DNA of 64,000 bases from Thermothielavioides terrestris NRRL 8126 (GCF_000226115.1 NC_016459.1:1240001-1304000), one strand, 5' to 3'. Numbered from the stretch's first letter, positions 21,182 through 32,725 are shown. The notes: generated from the sequence alone by a model not told the origin. Translations and numbers: made by a program.

Positions 21182-24100
21182 TGCCCCGAGGCCGACCGAA
21201 GAAGGGCCCGGGCGAGAAGTGAACCAAGTGCCCGAGCAACAGTGGCAAAATAATAATGGAAGGGTGGCAAGTCGGTCAGGTAGGGGCAACTGAAACCCGG
21301 ACCCCAAGAGGCGAGCCGATTTGCTGATGCCGGTCCTAGCTGAGCGCTCTCAAAAGAACTGCTGCGCGTACCTGCGTACTGTGCTATGTAAGTCGGGTAT
21401 TATTGGAGGTGAGGCGAACCTGGGAAGCCCTGGGTGTTTAAGGTCCCTTCCTTGGTTGATTCCAACGGATGATGCAGGGGGGCCCTGAGAGGGGGTGGGG
21501 TGAGTGACGGGCACTCAGCAGGAGAAGGAGGGTTTGAGCGACCGGGATGGCGAGCCAAGTGTTGCTGCGGTGGTGCACTGCCGCGGAGCGGGGATTCAGG
21601 TATTTCCATTTGGGTTCGTTGGAAAAGCGGCAGCCTGGCGGACTCGGACCCTTACAATGGAGTAACGTTAACGAGCTCATCTCCCGGACCGCCAAGCAGG
21701 GGCGCTGGGCACTAACTGCACTTCCGAATGGAGAAAGGGCAAAGTTCCAACAGCATAAGTGACACCAGAGAGGGTGCTTCGGCCGCATTCAGCGCGGAAA
21801 ATTGCAGCTGAGGTTCAGGAAGCTCGCGCGCGCTTCCAGGCTTGGGTTTCCGCGGGGGGTTTTCCACAACGCTTCTCGCAATCACTTGCCGTGGGACCCA
21901 AACGGAAGCGGCAGGGGCAAGGTCAGCTTCCTTTGCGGCAAAGAGCAACGTTAGCGGGGACCCGTTCCTACACTAGTGGAGAGGCAGTGCTTCCAGAAAA
22001 TATAATCGAACATCAACCGACCACCCACCCGTAGTCAGTAAAGACAAACACGCGATAAAAAGGAGCAGTGGGCCAGGAGGTGCAACTCTCAGAGCAAACA
22101 GTGGCTCGAGCCATTGGCGTTGGCTCCCGGTGACGGCGGGCTCCAAGGGGTGCATATGTGTGAGAAACGTGCGCCTGAAACGAAACGACTCAAAAACACG
22201 CTGGCGAACCGAGCGGAATACAACCATTCTCCGTGCCCAGAGGACGTCAGCACGCCTCACGCACCCAACTAAACGCCACCGTTCGTTTTCCTGCATTCAA
22301 AGTTCAAATTCGGCAGTGTGTCATGGGGCCAAGAAGCAGCATGGAAACGAACCCGAGAATCTGGTTTCCGAGGAGCCGGCTTGCCCGAGTCGGGTAGCGC
22401 CGGTTTGAGTAAGCGTCAATCTTCAGCCACCGCCATCATCCGTGTTTTTTCCTTATTTACAAACACAAGTGGGCCTGCACGTGCCACGTGGTTGCTGACA
22501 CGCTCAAAACACCAGGCGCCCTGGAAAAGGAAACATCTCGGTTTCTTCTTTTTCTGACTTTGTTTGAACCCAGTTGCTCCGTAGGGGGGATCGCCGCGCC
22601 ATTGTGTAGCAGGCATTCAGCTCAGAAGCGTGTTCCGGTCTTACGCTATGTCCTCCGTACGGAATACATACTTTGCTTATTTGGCACCTTTTCCCGCAAA
22701 CCGGGTAAGCAGTTCTGTGCTTGTCGCCGAGAAACGCCATGGTCATCATGAAGCTCCTCAGCATTCGTTCCGGAAACACAATCCTTCACTCGTGGAGTGA
22801 AAGCATGACCTGCGCAGCGGGGTTATGATGTCCCGTCTTTACCCATTTCCAGTCTTAGTGTGAAGATGAAAACTTAGCCAGTCGTAAGCATCGGGATGGA
22901 GATCCGCCGATCTGTCGTCAAAACAAATGAAAATCAATTGGCAATCCAGGGGGTGATGGCGCAAAGCAAGGACCGCGTGCCTCCGCCAGCGAGGTGTCCA
23001 GGCTGTTGGAAGCGCTCAAGGAGAACAAGGCCGGTTTGCGATTCAGTTCAACTCGTTGGCCAACCCTGGCAAGGCTTCCGGGGGAAGAAGACATCCTGGC
23101 GATATCAACTTGAGAAACGATGGAAAGAAACGATCGCAAACCTGGAGACTCTCCTGCAAATACCGATGTCGAGCAAGACTTCGGGCGTTCATCAGGGCGC
23201 TCCAGACCTGAGACACGGCAATCATGCTTATCCTCCGTGGCTCGAAGTATCCTTGTCTCCCAGTGAGCATTCAACGACAAAAGACGCCGAAACCGTCATT
23301 CTGACTTCTGTCGTTGCACCTGTCGGGGCAACAACTCCTCTGGAACCGTGGGAGAAGATCACCAGTACTGCAGGAAGTGATAAGTGCTGATATTACCCCG
23401 GAAGTTACAACTGTCTCGACTGAAATGCCAGTGTTTGAAACCATGTAGCTTGGCGTTGATGTGTTCACGGTTGCGAGTTCGATCACTTCACTTACCTAGG
23501 TAGACACTTCTACGACTCGATACTTGCAAGTATTCACGCTCAATCGGCCAAATATAAGCAAGCTACTCCGTAGACATCTAAAAGCGGCCACCTCATTGTT
23601 ATTGAAACCTTCTCTCAGCTTTTCGAATCTCACGCAGGAGCGGTGACCCAGTCGGCAAGACGATGCTCCTCGGGCGCTCTTCAGGTACACACATTGAACT
23701 GCGTATTCGGATAGACAATTGTATTCCGCATTCAGAGTGCCTTTGCCAGCACGGAAGTACAATACAATGTTCCGGGAGATTCGAATCGCGGAACATAAGC
23801 TGACCCAAACACCACTGGGCAGTTAACTACCACCAACCGGCACTCGCCTCGGCAACCACTGACTAGTATAGCTCGCCTTGTGTTCCTGGACGTTGCGCTC
23901 CCCCGGCGTCGATAATAACAATGACAGCATACCTGATACGCCTCCTGCTGGGGCCATCATAAACTTGGTGGGGGCCGAGATTCCCACCTGCACTCGGATC
24001 TCCCCGAAGGATCGAGCCGCGATCGCCGCAGGTTGACCCGGCCCCCAACCCATGATCCCGGGCCGGCCTGGGGGCCGCAAGGTGTCCGGATTACGGAATA

Positions 24101-24662
24101 CTCCAGTCCAACATCATCTGTACGGAACTGCGTATTCCGTACACTACAAGCCACGACTGCGGATTTGTCGGTACCTCCATGAGTGATTCGAAGAAGCCTC
24201 TCGTTTGCGAAGGCCCTTGTCATTCCTTCGACTTTCCATTTCTCTCTTGGCCCCCATGATGGATGGAGCTTGGTCCGTGACGGAACTCCGCGGTGCCGAA
24301 CTGCCAGAAAATGAGCGTTGTACATTGTAGTTGCACAAACAATTGCCATGGCCACAGTTCTGCACGGAATAGAAGCATTGCCGGGGGTCGTCCCAAATTC
24401 GCAAACCAAGACGCTTGAGGGACAAGGGAACTTCAGCATCCTGAGCATTGTTTGTGGATCTGCCTTCCTCTGCTACACTACTCAATTCAAGCATTGTTTC
24501 CCGTTCTCAAGAATACGGTACTGAGACAGATAGGCGCCGAACCAAAGATGAGACAAAAACAAAGAGGATAACCAACCAAAGATCTAGTGTATACAAGTCT
24601 AACATCCTCCTCCGCCCAGGGACAGCGCATCCTCCACGCCCAACCGCGCAAATAGATGATCA
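21182..24662. other. 3.5-kb intergenic region
   Basis: No gene could be assembled. It carries two exact copies of the 11-mer GTACGGAATAC (22657-22667; 24132-24142 inverted) and a 10-nt partial copy (24092-24101). One copy of the palindrome TACCTAGGTA lies at 23493-23502. An ORF at 22896-23390 has no recognisable domain. Confidence 0.5.
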
Positions 24663-25524
24663 TCACACCTGAGCCTCCACACCCCGGCTCGCCTCTTTCG
24701 CGGCCGTCGCCTCGCCAGCCTGCTCCCAGAACCGCGCCGCTTTATCCCTCCCGTTCACCAACCCCCACAAGTCGAACGGATCGACCAGCGTGAGCCAAAA
24801 CGGCCGGCCGTCCTTGTACCCGGGGCCCTGCACCTCAGTGACGCCGTCGAGGGCGAGGTACGTCTTGGAGCTCTGGGGCAGGTAGCGGCGCGGGTGGCGC
24901 GCGTTGACCAGCACGTGGTTGACCAGCATCAGGCTGGCCTCCCAGACCCAGAAGAACCACTCGTAGCGGATGACGACGCTGAGGCTGGCCGGGTCGGCGC
25001 CGGCGCGCCAGTAGCCGTCGCCCTGCACGATGCTCCAGTACTCGGCCACGCGGTACACGGTGCGCACGCCGATCAGCGCGCTCGACGCGTACAGCGTGCG
25101 CAGCGCGGCCGTCAGCCGCGCGTAGCCGGCCCGCGGCTTGCCCGCCCCCGCGCCGGCGTTTTTTGCCTGCGCGCGCGCGCAGCGGCGGTGGAAGGTCACG
25201 GCGAGCAGGACGAACAGGGCGAGCACGGCCAGCTGGATGAGCAGCGCGGCCTTGAGCAGCGCGCGGCCCATGGCCTGCTTGTCGGCCGGCAGGGACTGGT
25301 TGACGCTGTAGGCGACGCCGTTGCCGTTAAGGGCCTCGACGACAAACGAGATGAAGCCGAAGGTGATCAGGACGCGGCCCGGGTGGATCGGCGAGTGATA
25401 GGGCGCGTAGTACAGGATGCGGCCGAGGATGTGGTAGTTGGCGAGCTCGAGCAGGGGGCTGAGGGTGGGTGCGCGGGTTAGTTATGGTTGGGAAAGGATG
25501 GGGTTGGGAGAGAATGCGGAGAGG

Positions 25525-25561
<37 letters not shown>

Positions 25562-25985
25562 AAGAAAGAAAGAAAAGAAAAGAAAAAGAGAGAGGAGGCA
25601 ACGTACGGGGCAGCATAGATCAGACAGGTGCTGATGATGTACTTGATAAGGTTCTCGTAGTCAAAGGCGCCCATCTCGCGGACGATAAAGCCCGCGGTGA
25701 ACAGGACGGAGCAGAAGACATAGAGGCCCGTCAGCTGCCAGCTCTTGTAGTGACTGACGGAGGGTTAGTTCCTCGTCTCCTAGAATAGGGGGCTGAAGGC
25801 CACCAACATGCACTGATAGACGTGGAACAGGCCGGACACGGCGAAAGCCACGGCGAAGAACACCGGAGCGCCCTTGTTAGGGGCGTAGAAGTAGACGCTG
25901 CCTGGGACTGGGCCAATGTCAGCTGTTGATGTCAAGTGTTGGACCGTAGAGTGAGATCTCCTGTACCATATTCTCCAGACTCCAT
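24663..25985 (-). CDS. RTA1-family multi-pass membrane protein (lipid-translocating exporter-like)
   Basis: Four exons on the minus strand (25985-25967, 25907-25814, 25753-25607, 25458-24663) give 351 residues. All three introns have GT/AG ends; one has an ACTAAC branch site. The 19-nt first exon encodes MESGEY. RTA1/RTM1-family landmarks are GSVYFYAPNKGAPVFFAVAF, LLELANYHILGRILYYAPY, IGVRTVYRVAEYW, YEWFFWVWEA and VLVNARHPRRYLP. About seven membrane helices are expected. Family members are linked to resistance to 7-aminocholesterol and other lipid-like toxicants, or to sphingoid-base transport (Rsb1); which substrate applies here cannot be told. The third intron (148 nt) contains a 35-nt poly(T) run on the coding strand. 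The C-terminal tail is cytosolic-looking and Ala/Glu-rich. Confidence 0.92.
25525..25559 (+). repeat. Poly(A) run of 35 inside RTA1-family intron 3
   Basis: Thirty-five A on the + strand, followed by GAAA/GAAAA units to about 25590. On the transcribed strand this is a polypyrimidine tract within the intron. Confidence 0.9.
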
Positions 25986-26979
25986 GGTGGTGTCGGCAAT
26001 GGTTCAGGTCGTCTCTAAGTGTCTTCTTCTGTCGTGACCGTTCCGCAGCTGCTGGGACCGTGCGAAGCTGTCGAGATTCGAGCGCCTGCGCAGTACCTTG
26101 ACCGCTGGGCCATGCCTCGAGAAGCCATTGTCGAAATGTTCATCCTTATTATATAACTCTTCAATTCCATTCTCCTCAGCCTGTTCTCGAAGTCAGTCGT
26201 ATTTCGCGTTTGGCCTCTGAATGAGCCACAACATGACAATTTGGGAACACCGATGCCGTCCGCCCCTGGGCTGGTTGTCCAATCGCATTGCACCGTTGAA
26301 ATACGACGCAGTGAGCCCGCCAAGGCGAGGCACGCTTCACCCAATCCACATCCGCCCGCGAACAGTGGCAGTTTGCCCGATGCCAGTGCAGCAGCAGCAG
26401 CATTGGGTTTCGAAACTAAGGCTGTCTCTCTCACCGAAGACAATACATTGCTAGAGGTGGCTGTCGTATTGCTCGTACCACTTTGTCGGCTCCTTTGCCA
26501 GAGGTCCTCAAGCCAGCGCTTGAGGGGAGACATGGGTTACTTGGCGGTCAGCTAGTATAACTACCAGGTACTTGGGTACCCAGCTCCGGGTAACGCCGAT
26601 GACCGTCGTGAAGTGGACAGTTCCCCCCTTCAAATGCACTTGTTTAGTATGCTCTTTACAGGGAAAAATTGTTGGATCTTATCTTTGTCTTACGACGCTG
26701 GTCTGTCCAACGATCGTTGATGAATATGCGAAGAAACGACGAAGCTGAGACGGCTTGTATTGTACATTACTCGTGTGCCCGTTCAGTGCTGCATTAAACT
26801 GACAGTGCGCCTACAGTGGGCCCCCCTTGCCCACCAAATGCTCTTCTCTCATCTCAAATCCTCTCTTCACCAATCCGGTCCTCAACACCCTTCCCCTGCC
26901 ACCTCACACAAATAACGAAGTTGAGAGAAGGAGACAGGAGGATAAAACTCGTCACAAGGCCTTACCGCACGTAGTCACC
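25986..26979. other. Divergent intergenic region RTA1-family / Rsa3-like gene
   Basis: An ATG-initiated ORF of 172 codons (26533-26015, minus) lies here, but it has no recognisable domain and abuts the RTA1-family start. I treat the region as promoter sequence. Confidence 0.4.
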
Positions 26980-27219
26980 ATGGCCCCGCCGCCCACGAAG
27001 TCCGATCAACAGGTCGCCTCCGAGTTCACAGCGTACTACCTCCAGCGCGCCACCAAAGAGTTTGCGGAGGACCTCGACAAGGTCCGCGCCGCCGACGACT
27101 TCAAGAACGATGCCCTCCAGACGCTCATCAGCGCGCTGCAACAGGGAACGGCCATGTTTTCTGCTGAGGAGAAGCGGATGATTGTAACGGCGGCTGCTCA
27201 ACCGGCTCGCAAGTCTTGA
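26980..27219 (+). CDS. Small Rsa3-like ribosome-assembly protein
   Basis: An uninterrupted frame of 80 codons from an ATG in good context (CACCATGG) gives 79 residues. An in-frame upstream ATG exists (26827), but its extension looks like a leader. The core (SEFTAYYLQRATKEFAEDLD, then KVRAADDFKNDALQTLISAL) resembles the C-terminal domain of Rsa3, a nucleolar 60S ribosome-assembly factor. The usual long Lys/Glu-rich N-terminal region is missing, so the gene is close to the bare domain. The assignment rests on motif memory and should be taken as probable. The tRNA gene 450 nt downstream is unrelated. Confidence 0.6.
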   Translation: MAPPPTKSDQQVASEFTAYYLQRATKEFAEDLDKVRAADDFKNDALQTLISALQQGTAMFSAEEKRMIVTAAAQPARKS

Positions 27220-27668
27220 GCTCTCACTCGGGCGTGCTTCGGAGAAGGACACCGTGCGACTCAGCCGTTGCCTCAGATGCAAGCCATCATCCGGCCCCGG
27301 AGATTCACTCCGTGCGTGAACGGGCACATTTCAGCCGCATCCATTTGCTCGGGGTGAGCCGGGCGCAGAGAACAAGGCGTGGGAAGGAAGCGGGCGGTTG
27401 TGGCTGCAAACCGGGTTTGCGGACTGTTGTGTGCAAAGCCTCGCCGACGAAGGCGGTGCTCGACACTGCAATCCATCACAGCTCACCAAGGATCATCAAA
27501 CGCACTGGACGGGGCTCAGGCGTGCTCATCGGCCGAAGCCGTGAAACCAGCACCGCCACGACACCGCCGCAAGATCGAAATACTTTGTTTTGTTTTTGCG
27601 AGGTCACGCGGCGTGCTTGACTTCTTGGGGCCGGATTTGGGATGACATTTCGCAACAATCGCGTAAGC
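27220..27668. other. Intergenic, 3' flank of the Rsa3-like gene and 5' flank of tRNA-Ser
   Basis: No ORF or repeat of note. Confidence 0.5.
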
Positions 27669-27766
27669 GACAACTTGGCCGAGTGGTTAAGGCGACAGAC
27701 TTGAATTTCCACAATTCATGAGATCTGTTGGGTTCGCCCTCACAAGTTCGAATCTTGTAGTTGTCG
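27669..27766 (+). tRNA. tRNA-Ser(UGA) with a 17-nt intron
   Basis: Acceptor GACAACT pairs with AGTTGTC (discriminator G at 27766). The D arm TGGCCGAGTGGTTAAGGC is the class II serine type. The anticodon arm is CAGA-CTTGAAA-TCTG, giving anticodon TGA. The intron (27706-27722) sits one base 3' of the anticodon, the canonical place. A long variable arm (TGGGTTCGCCC) and T arm ACAAG-TTCGAAT-CTTGT complete the fold. A T-rich Pol III terminator follows at once. Confidence 0.95.
27706..27722 (+). other. tRNA-Ser intron
   Basis: TTTCCACAATTCATGAG interrupts the anticodon loop between bases 37 and 38. Its removal restores the 7-nt loop CTTGAAA. Confidence 0.85.
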
Positions 27767-27779
27767 TTTCTTTTTTCCC
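27767..27779 (+). terminator. Pol III T-run terminator of tRNA-Ser
   Basis: TTTCTTTTTT directly after the discriminator base. Confidence 0.75.
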
Positions 27780-29811
27780 CCTTTCTGCTTCACTCCTTGT
27801 TTTGACCATCTCCTTGCTTGTATATGCACTGCAGTCCTCTCAATCAGGGCTCCTACATTATGAAGCCATCTTGTCCCGCCATATCCTCGCTGAAGAAGCA
27901 CACGATCCACCCACCAGCTTGGAGCGCTTGCGCGTTGCGGTCCTGAACTGCTTCCCCTGAGTTGCTTTTGCACAAGCCAAGGTCCATTTGCTGTTAAGTT
28001 TCCCTGGTCTGTGTTGGCCTCAACAAAACCATTGGGAACTTGTCTCTCCTCTCACGCTTTGCTTGTGAGACTCACCCGAGCCCACTCCTCACATTCCACA
28101 CCGATGAATCGGTATCAGGTGGCCCAAGGCAAGCACCATTGATGTGAAAGGGAGCATGCTTCTAGGCAGGGTCTGTCTAGTTTGACATAGGTACGGTTAT
28201 GGTGCCGTTTATCACCCATGTAGACAAGGCAGAAGGGCAGCAACTCCTTTTACACCACTGCCCCTCCCCGAGTTCGCACCAAGCAAAATGCCCCTTATGA
28301 AACATGCACACATATGATGGAAACTGAAGTAGGAAGCTTAAGGAGTCCAGTGTCCGCAGTGGATGCTTCATAACCTCCACACCAATGCTTACGCCTTTTC
28401 GTGTTCAACGGTGAGGCGGCATGTTAAGGTTTCCCTGTTCCTCAAGCCTTTGAGCCCGACTGACTTTGGCAGCGCACACCTCTAGCAGGAGGGCATCCTT
28501 GGTGTCAACCCAGTGAGAGTTGATATAATGGCCACCATTGCTGGGCTGGGGTCAAAGAAGGGCCCGTACGATAGCCTATTAAGTGTTACTCCGACCTCTG
28601 AGAAAACGCGGTAACTGTGAGGACTTCGGCGAGTAGGCGGAACCTTAGTCTGCCACAAGCGACTCCCAGACATTGGTGAGGGCTTGCTATGGGACGTCAA
28701 GAGCCCAGCTTCAGCGTCTTCGTCGGAGCTCTTACTCAGAGAAGCAGCATGTACGTATCTAGCTGATGCGTCCTCTTACTTCAAGAAGCGAAACATCCGT
28801 GTCATCAAGGCTGGATCCAGATCTGCCACTGAGCAGCATAAACGCTAAGCTGATATGCAACGCCCTCGCGTGTCTAGTGAGCCGCTGGACGAGGGAACTG
28901 CACGGAAAACAACCATCATGGGGACTTGACGCCGCCGTTAGCGCCATGTTCGCGGCGTAGAGCAGCGAAGTGCGGCAGAAAGAGAGGATGCCGACGCCGA
29001 CTCGATACCCGCAGCCGCTGCCCACAACGATAACTCTGCCTGGCGTCCATGTCGAGCAGCTACCTGCTTCAGGATGACCTGTAAAGGGGGGGGGGGAGCC
29101 GGGCGGGGACGGGCCCCTTGCTCGAGAGCTTTGTCTCGGTCGATCAGAGATACATCACGATCACGAACGTCAGTAGCGACTTGGCGGAAACAAGATCAGA
29201 GAGCACAGAGGACAGGCAGCCGACCAAGCGACGGCACGACAAGAACGAGCCACGTATTTATCACCCCGGGGATGGCACCCCCAATACCCTGGCTAGCCCC
29301 AACCCAAGCTGTACCATCAACAGCGAAGACCGAAGTAACCGGGCGTAGGTTGCCAGCTCAACCCAGGCACATCCACGCCGTACCAATCCCAGCCGCTGCC
29401 CAGGCCCGAGTCCCAAAAATAAATGAACTGTTAGCCTCCGTCCACCCCAACGCCGGCGTCCCGTGACGCTAAATACCTGGGTAATGACCGTTGCAGACGA
29501 CAAGCGCTCCCTTTCACGGCAGCCAAAGAAAAAAGAAGGGAGGATCCCGACACCAGGAAAATCACCCTGCCTCGAGCTCCCGTTCCGGCATTCCACAGCC
29601 GGATGTCACACGCCATGACAGACGAGACAATACGATAAGCAAGGGAAGCAGCAGTGTCACCACCCAAGTGGTAACCGAAAATAAAACCCCGGCCCGACCG
29701 ACGACTTCACGTTGCCCGGCTCAGCCGTCAATAAAAGCTATTCAGCTCCGCACCCGGGAACCCACACCCCGACGGCCCTCCAAGCTGCGGCTGCTGCTGC
29801 TGCTGCTGCTG
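27780..29811. other. 2-kb intergenic region
   Basis: No gene recognised. A short G run lies near 29085-29096. The last part (29785-29811) is a CTG/CAG tract that belongs structurally to the 3' end of the HAD gene. Confidence 0.45.
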
Positions 29812-29814
29812 CTA
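29785..29814 (-). repeat. CAG tract immediately 3' of the HAD gene stop
   Basis: Read on the minus strand, the stop TAG (29814-29812) is followed by seven CAG codons, CCG and CAG in the same frame. The reading frame then stays open to a TGA near 29730. Confidence 0.9.
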
Positions 29815-30216
29815 CTGGTGCTGGTATCCATAATACCCCGGATTGGCCGGATTCGACGGGCCGGTCGGGATACTCCGGCCCTGGAACCCACCGAGCTGCG
29901 ACTGCGACTGCTGCGACTGCGACTGCTGCGACTGCTGCGGCTGCTGCGGCTGCGGCTCGTCCTCATACATCTGCGCGAACCCGCCCTGGGTGTTGTCCCG
30001 CCCGCCCACGTCGTCCAGCGACTTGTAGTGGTAGCCCCCACCCGCGCCGTGGCCGCCGGCACGGCCGCCGCCGCGGCCCTTAGGCGCGCCGCCGCCGCGC
30101 AGGCCGCCTCTGAACCCGCGATTCACGCCGCCGCCGCCGCCGCCGCGGAAGCCTCCCCTACCGGCTCCGCCGCGGCCACCGGGCCCCGCAAAGCCGGCCG
30201 CCTGGTGGAACTGCCG

Positions 30217-30250
<34 letters not shown>

Positions 30251-31718
30251 GGCTGCTGCGGCGGCTGGGGGCCAACGCTCGAGCGGGCGCGGAAGTCGTC
30301 CGCGGCGGCGGTGTGCTTGCGCTTGTTGAAGGCTCTGGCGTGGGAGGCCGGCTCGCGGTGAGGGTGGTGGTCCTCGGGCTCGATGCGGAGGAGGATCTTC
30401 TCGCCGACGGTGGTTTCGAAGCGGAAGGCGCGGTCGGGCGGCACGGGCTGCCAGTGCTGGATCTTACCGGCGTCGACGTGACGCGCGCCCTTACGCAGCG
30501 CTAACACGACGAGCGGGACCGGGTCGCCTGTGTGGAACTTTGCCGTGGCGGGCACGGGCTTGACGCACGCCGCCCAGATGGTGTTCTCGAAGCAGGCCGA
30601 GCCAGTCACTTCCCAGGTCATCTTGCTGCCCAGGCCGCCGATCTTCTCCAGGATGGCGGGCGGGCACGGCCGCGGGCAGATCATGATGTTGTTTGCGTGG
30701 CGCTTCAGGTCCCCTTCGGGGAGGTTCTGGGGGAGCTGTACGAGCGTGAGCAAGCGCTGTGTGTCAGCGTTGTTGATCATGTATCCTGTATAGAACACCG
30801 TCTTCTTGATGGCCAGGCGCTCGCCTCTCGTGCCGCGCTGTCCCTTCGACAGGGCGGTGTTGTGGTCGTGGATGATCTGCTGCACCTCGGCGACCTCGAC
30901 GATGGGATCAAGGTATGTGACCATATCAACTACCTGGATCACCTCGCCGTTGATAGGCCCTCGTGTCATTGGAGTCTCTACGCCGTTGATCTTCTTGGCG
31001 TTGTACTCGTCCAAGAAGTGACGGAAACCCTTGACGTGCGCTACCCGGTCCTCGTAAATGCGGATCTCCTCCGCATGCCTGTATGTCTCCATTAGAGCCT
31101 CGAGGAACGTCTGCTTGAACATCATGGTGTTGGCAAAGCGCTCGTTGTTGGGGCCGACGGCGGGCTTCAGGGAGATCAGGTCAAACTCGAGACCCTTGCT
31201 TGCCACCATGCGCTTGATGAGCTCGCCGAAGCCGGACTCGGAGCGGCCCGTGAGCAGGACGCAAAGCGCATCCTTCTGCTTGTTACTGAGGTGAATGAGC
31301 TCAACGATCTGTTCGTTCCACCACCCGTTCCAACCGCGCGGCTCTTCCTTGGCAATGCCCTCGCCCGTCGCGGCGAGGATGCGCGAGTCGTGCCACCAAC
31401 CGCCGTTGACGAAGGCATCAGGGTTCGCCAGCATCCCTATCGTCGGGCCGTTCCATAGTTTCGGATTTGGTAGCGGCGTCTTGAAAACTGCGAGGCAGAC
31501 AATGCGCGGATGATTAGCGAAGGCAAGAAAAGACCGCACAAAGCTGGAGGGAGCTCCTCACGGGTGTTGTCAAAGTCGTAGACGTGAATCGCCTTGATCT
31601 TGTCGACGGCCGGGAGCTGCTTATCGAGGACGGACCACCGGCCCATCGCCGTCACCGTGTGCGCATTGCCGGCGCCGGCAGAGCCATTGTTGTAGGCCGC
31701 GTACGCTGTCGAACCCAT
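29812..31718 (-). CDS. HAD-type 'Swiss Army Knife RNA repair-like' protein with RGG/polyQ tail
   Basis: Two exons (31718-31562, 31487-29812) give 610 residues. The 74-nt intron falls inside the first HAD motif, restored by splicing as HVYDFDNTLFKTPLPNP (the two motif I aspartates). Later landmarks are LLTGRSESGF (motif II region), IRIYEDRVAHVKGFRHFLDE (motif IV region) and TVFYTGYMI. This is the HAD_SAK_1 arrangement; the catalytic role in fungi is unknown, and RNA end-repair is only a family-level inference. After residue ~400 the sequence becomes disordered: a polyglutamine run, then Gly/Arg-rich RGG boxes (GGAGRGGFRGGGGGG), then Gln/Ser repeats ending GYYGYQHQ, which together suggest RNA binding. 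Earlier in-frame ATGs (31769, 31814) are possible. The TAG stop interrupts a CAG run. Confidence 0.88.
30217..30251 (+). repeat. CTG/CAG trinucleotide tract coding polyQ
   Basis: A run of CTG on the + strand encodes about ten consecutive Gln in the HAD-domain protein on the minus strand. It lies next to Gln/Pro-rich sequence. Confidence 0.85.
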
Positions 31719-32271
31719 GACGCGTCGTACTAGGCTGGAGGTGCGCGCGAACCAGGCTCCAAGAACCATGGAGAGTTCATCGCGCGATGAAGGCGAACGA
31801 GTGTGGAAGAGCACTGCTTAACACTAACAATTTTGGCGTTTGCCTCTCTGATGGCAAGGGTGAGGATCGGATAGATAGTGGGGCTGAGCTGCCGCGGGCT
31901 TTCGCCGCATGGAAGCTTGTCTACCTCAGTTACACAGTATGCACCTAACAAAAATTGGTCGCGTGCTCAAGAAGTGAATATTCAACATTCAACTCAGTGC
32001 CGTATTTCGCTTCTCACGGCCAGAGAACTGTTCTGCCACCAACACAGGTGCTGGAACGTGTTTGGGATATTGCTAAATGTAAAAAAACTCTTCCTAGGTA
32101 CCTGAACCAGAAGGGCAAAGCACAATGAAGAATAGCAGCTTTCCTTTTCCTGCCTGACGCCGCCCGAACGCCTCTACCATGCTGCAATTCATCCCTGGGT
32201 ACATGCTGAAAAGGAGCTCGCCTCGCCTCCCTTGGTATCGTAGACTGAGTGTCTGCTTGAAGGCAAGAATG
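31719..32271. other. Intergenic between BUD20 (3' end) and the HAD gene (5' end)
   Basis: About 550 nt with no coding signal apart from the possible N-terminal extension frame of the HAD gene up to 31814. Confidence 0.5.
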
Positions 32272-32725
32272 CTAGGACATCTCAATATCCTGGGATTTGG
32301 ACTTTTCCGGGCCGTTGTCTATCCTGAAGCCGACGGCGGCGGCGGCCTCCTCGTGTGTGTAAGGACCCTCACGCAACTGCTTAAGCCTGCAGAGATTTTG
32401 TGAGCAGAGCAGCAGCAGGCGAGACGAGGGAAAACTCACCTCCTCTTGTGCGGCTTTCCCTTGCGGTGCAGAACTAGGGTCGTTTCCGTATCAAACCACT
32501 TGGCACACTCGATACAATAGTGTCGTCCCAGACCAGGCAGGTCCTCCGCGGCCTTGGTCTCCTTGTATTGCTCAAGGTGCCTAGGCGACAGGAGGTCGGC
32601 CTGGATCTGGTCGAGATCGCTGTCGAGGGATGTCAGTCAAAATGTACATACATGGCCGTCTGCACAGGAACTTACCGGGTTCGCCGCCGAGTTTTCGTCT
32701 TGGTACGCTTCGCAAAAATTCCCAT
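32272..32725 (-). CDS. BUD20: Bud20/ZNF593 zinc-finger ribosome-export factor
   Basis: Three exons (32725-32676, 32619-32440, 32386-32272) give 114 residues; introns are 56 and 53 nt. The N-terminus is strongly basic (MGIFAKRTKTKTRRRTRDLD). A conserved block (DLDQIQADLLSP, GLGRHYCIECAKWF) holds a single C2H2 finger with Cys-X2-Cys and His-X5-His (HRKGKPH). The tail has KRRLKQLREGPYTHEEAAAA and VGFRIDNGP. Bud20 is a shuttling factor that joins late pre-60S particles and helps export them. The ORF is broken by introns, so no single frame shows it; splicing restores the family sequence without gaps. Length and order match the family. Confidence 0.93.

Noticed and set aside
22896..23390. 164-codon ORF with scattered Cys
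   Set aside because: The Cys spacing does not fit a zinc cluster or other known motif, and no supporting exons were found.
23765..23800. Possible second tRNA (GATTCGAATC resembles a T loop)
   Set aside because: No matching acceptor, D or anticodon arms could be folded around it.
26015..26533. 172-codon minus ORF upstream of the RTA1-family gene
   Set aside because: No recognisable domain, and it ends 30 nt before another gene's start on the same strand. More likely promoter sequence.
29491..30504. 337-codon plus-strand ORF over the HAD gene tail
   Set aside because: It is Leu/Arg/Ala repeats produced by reading CAG and RGG repeats backwards.
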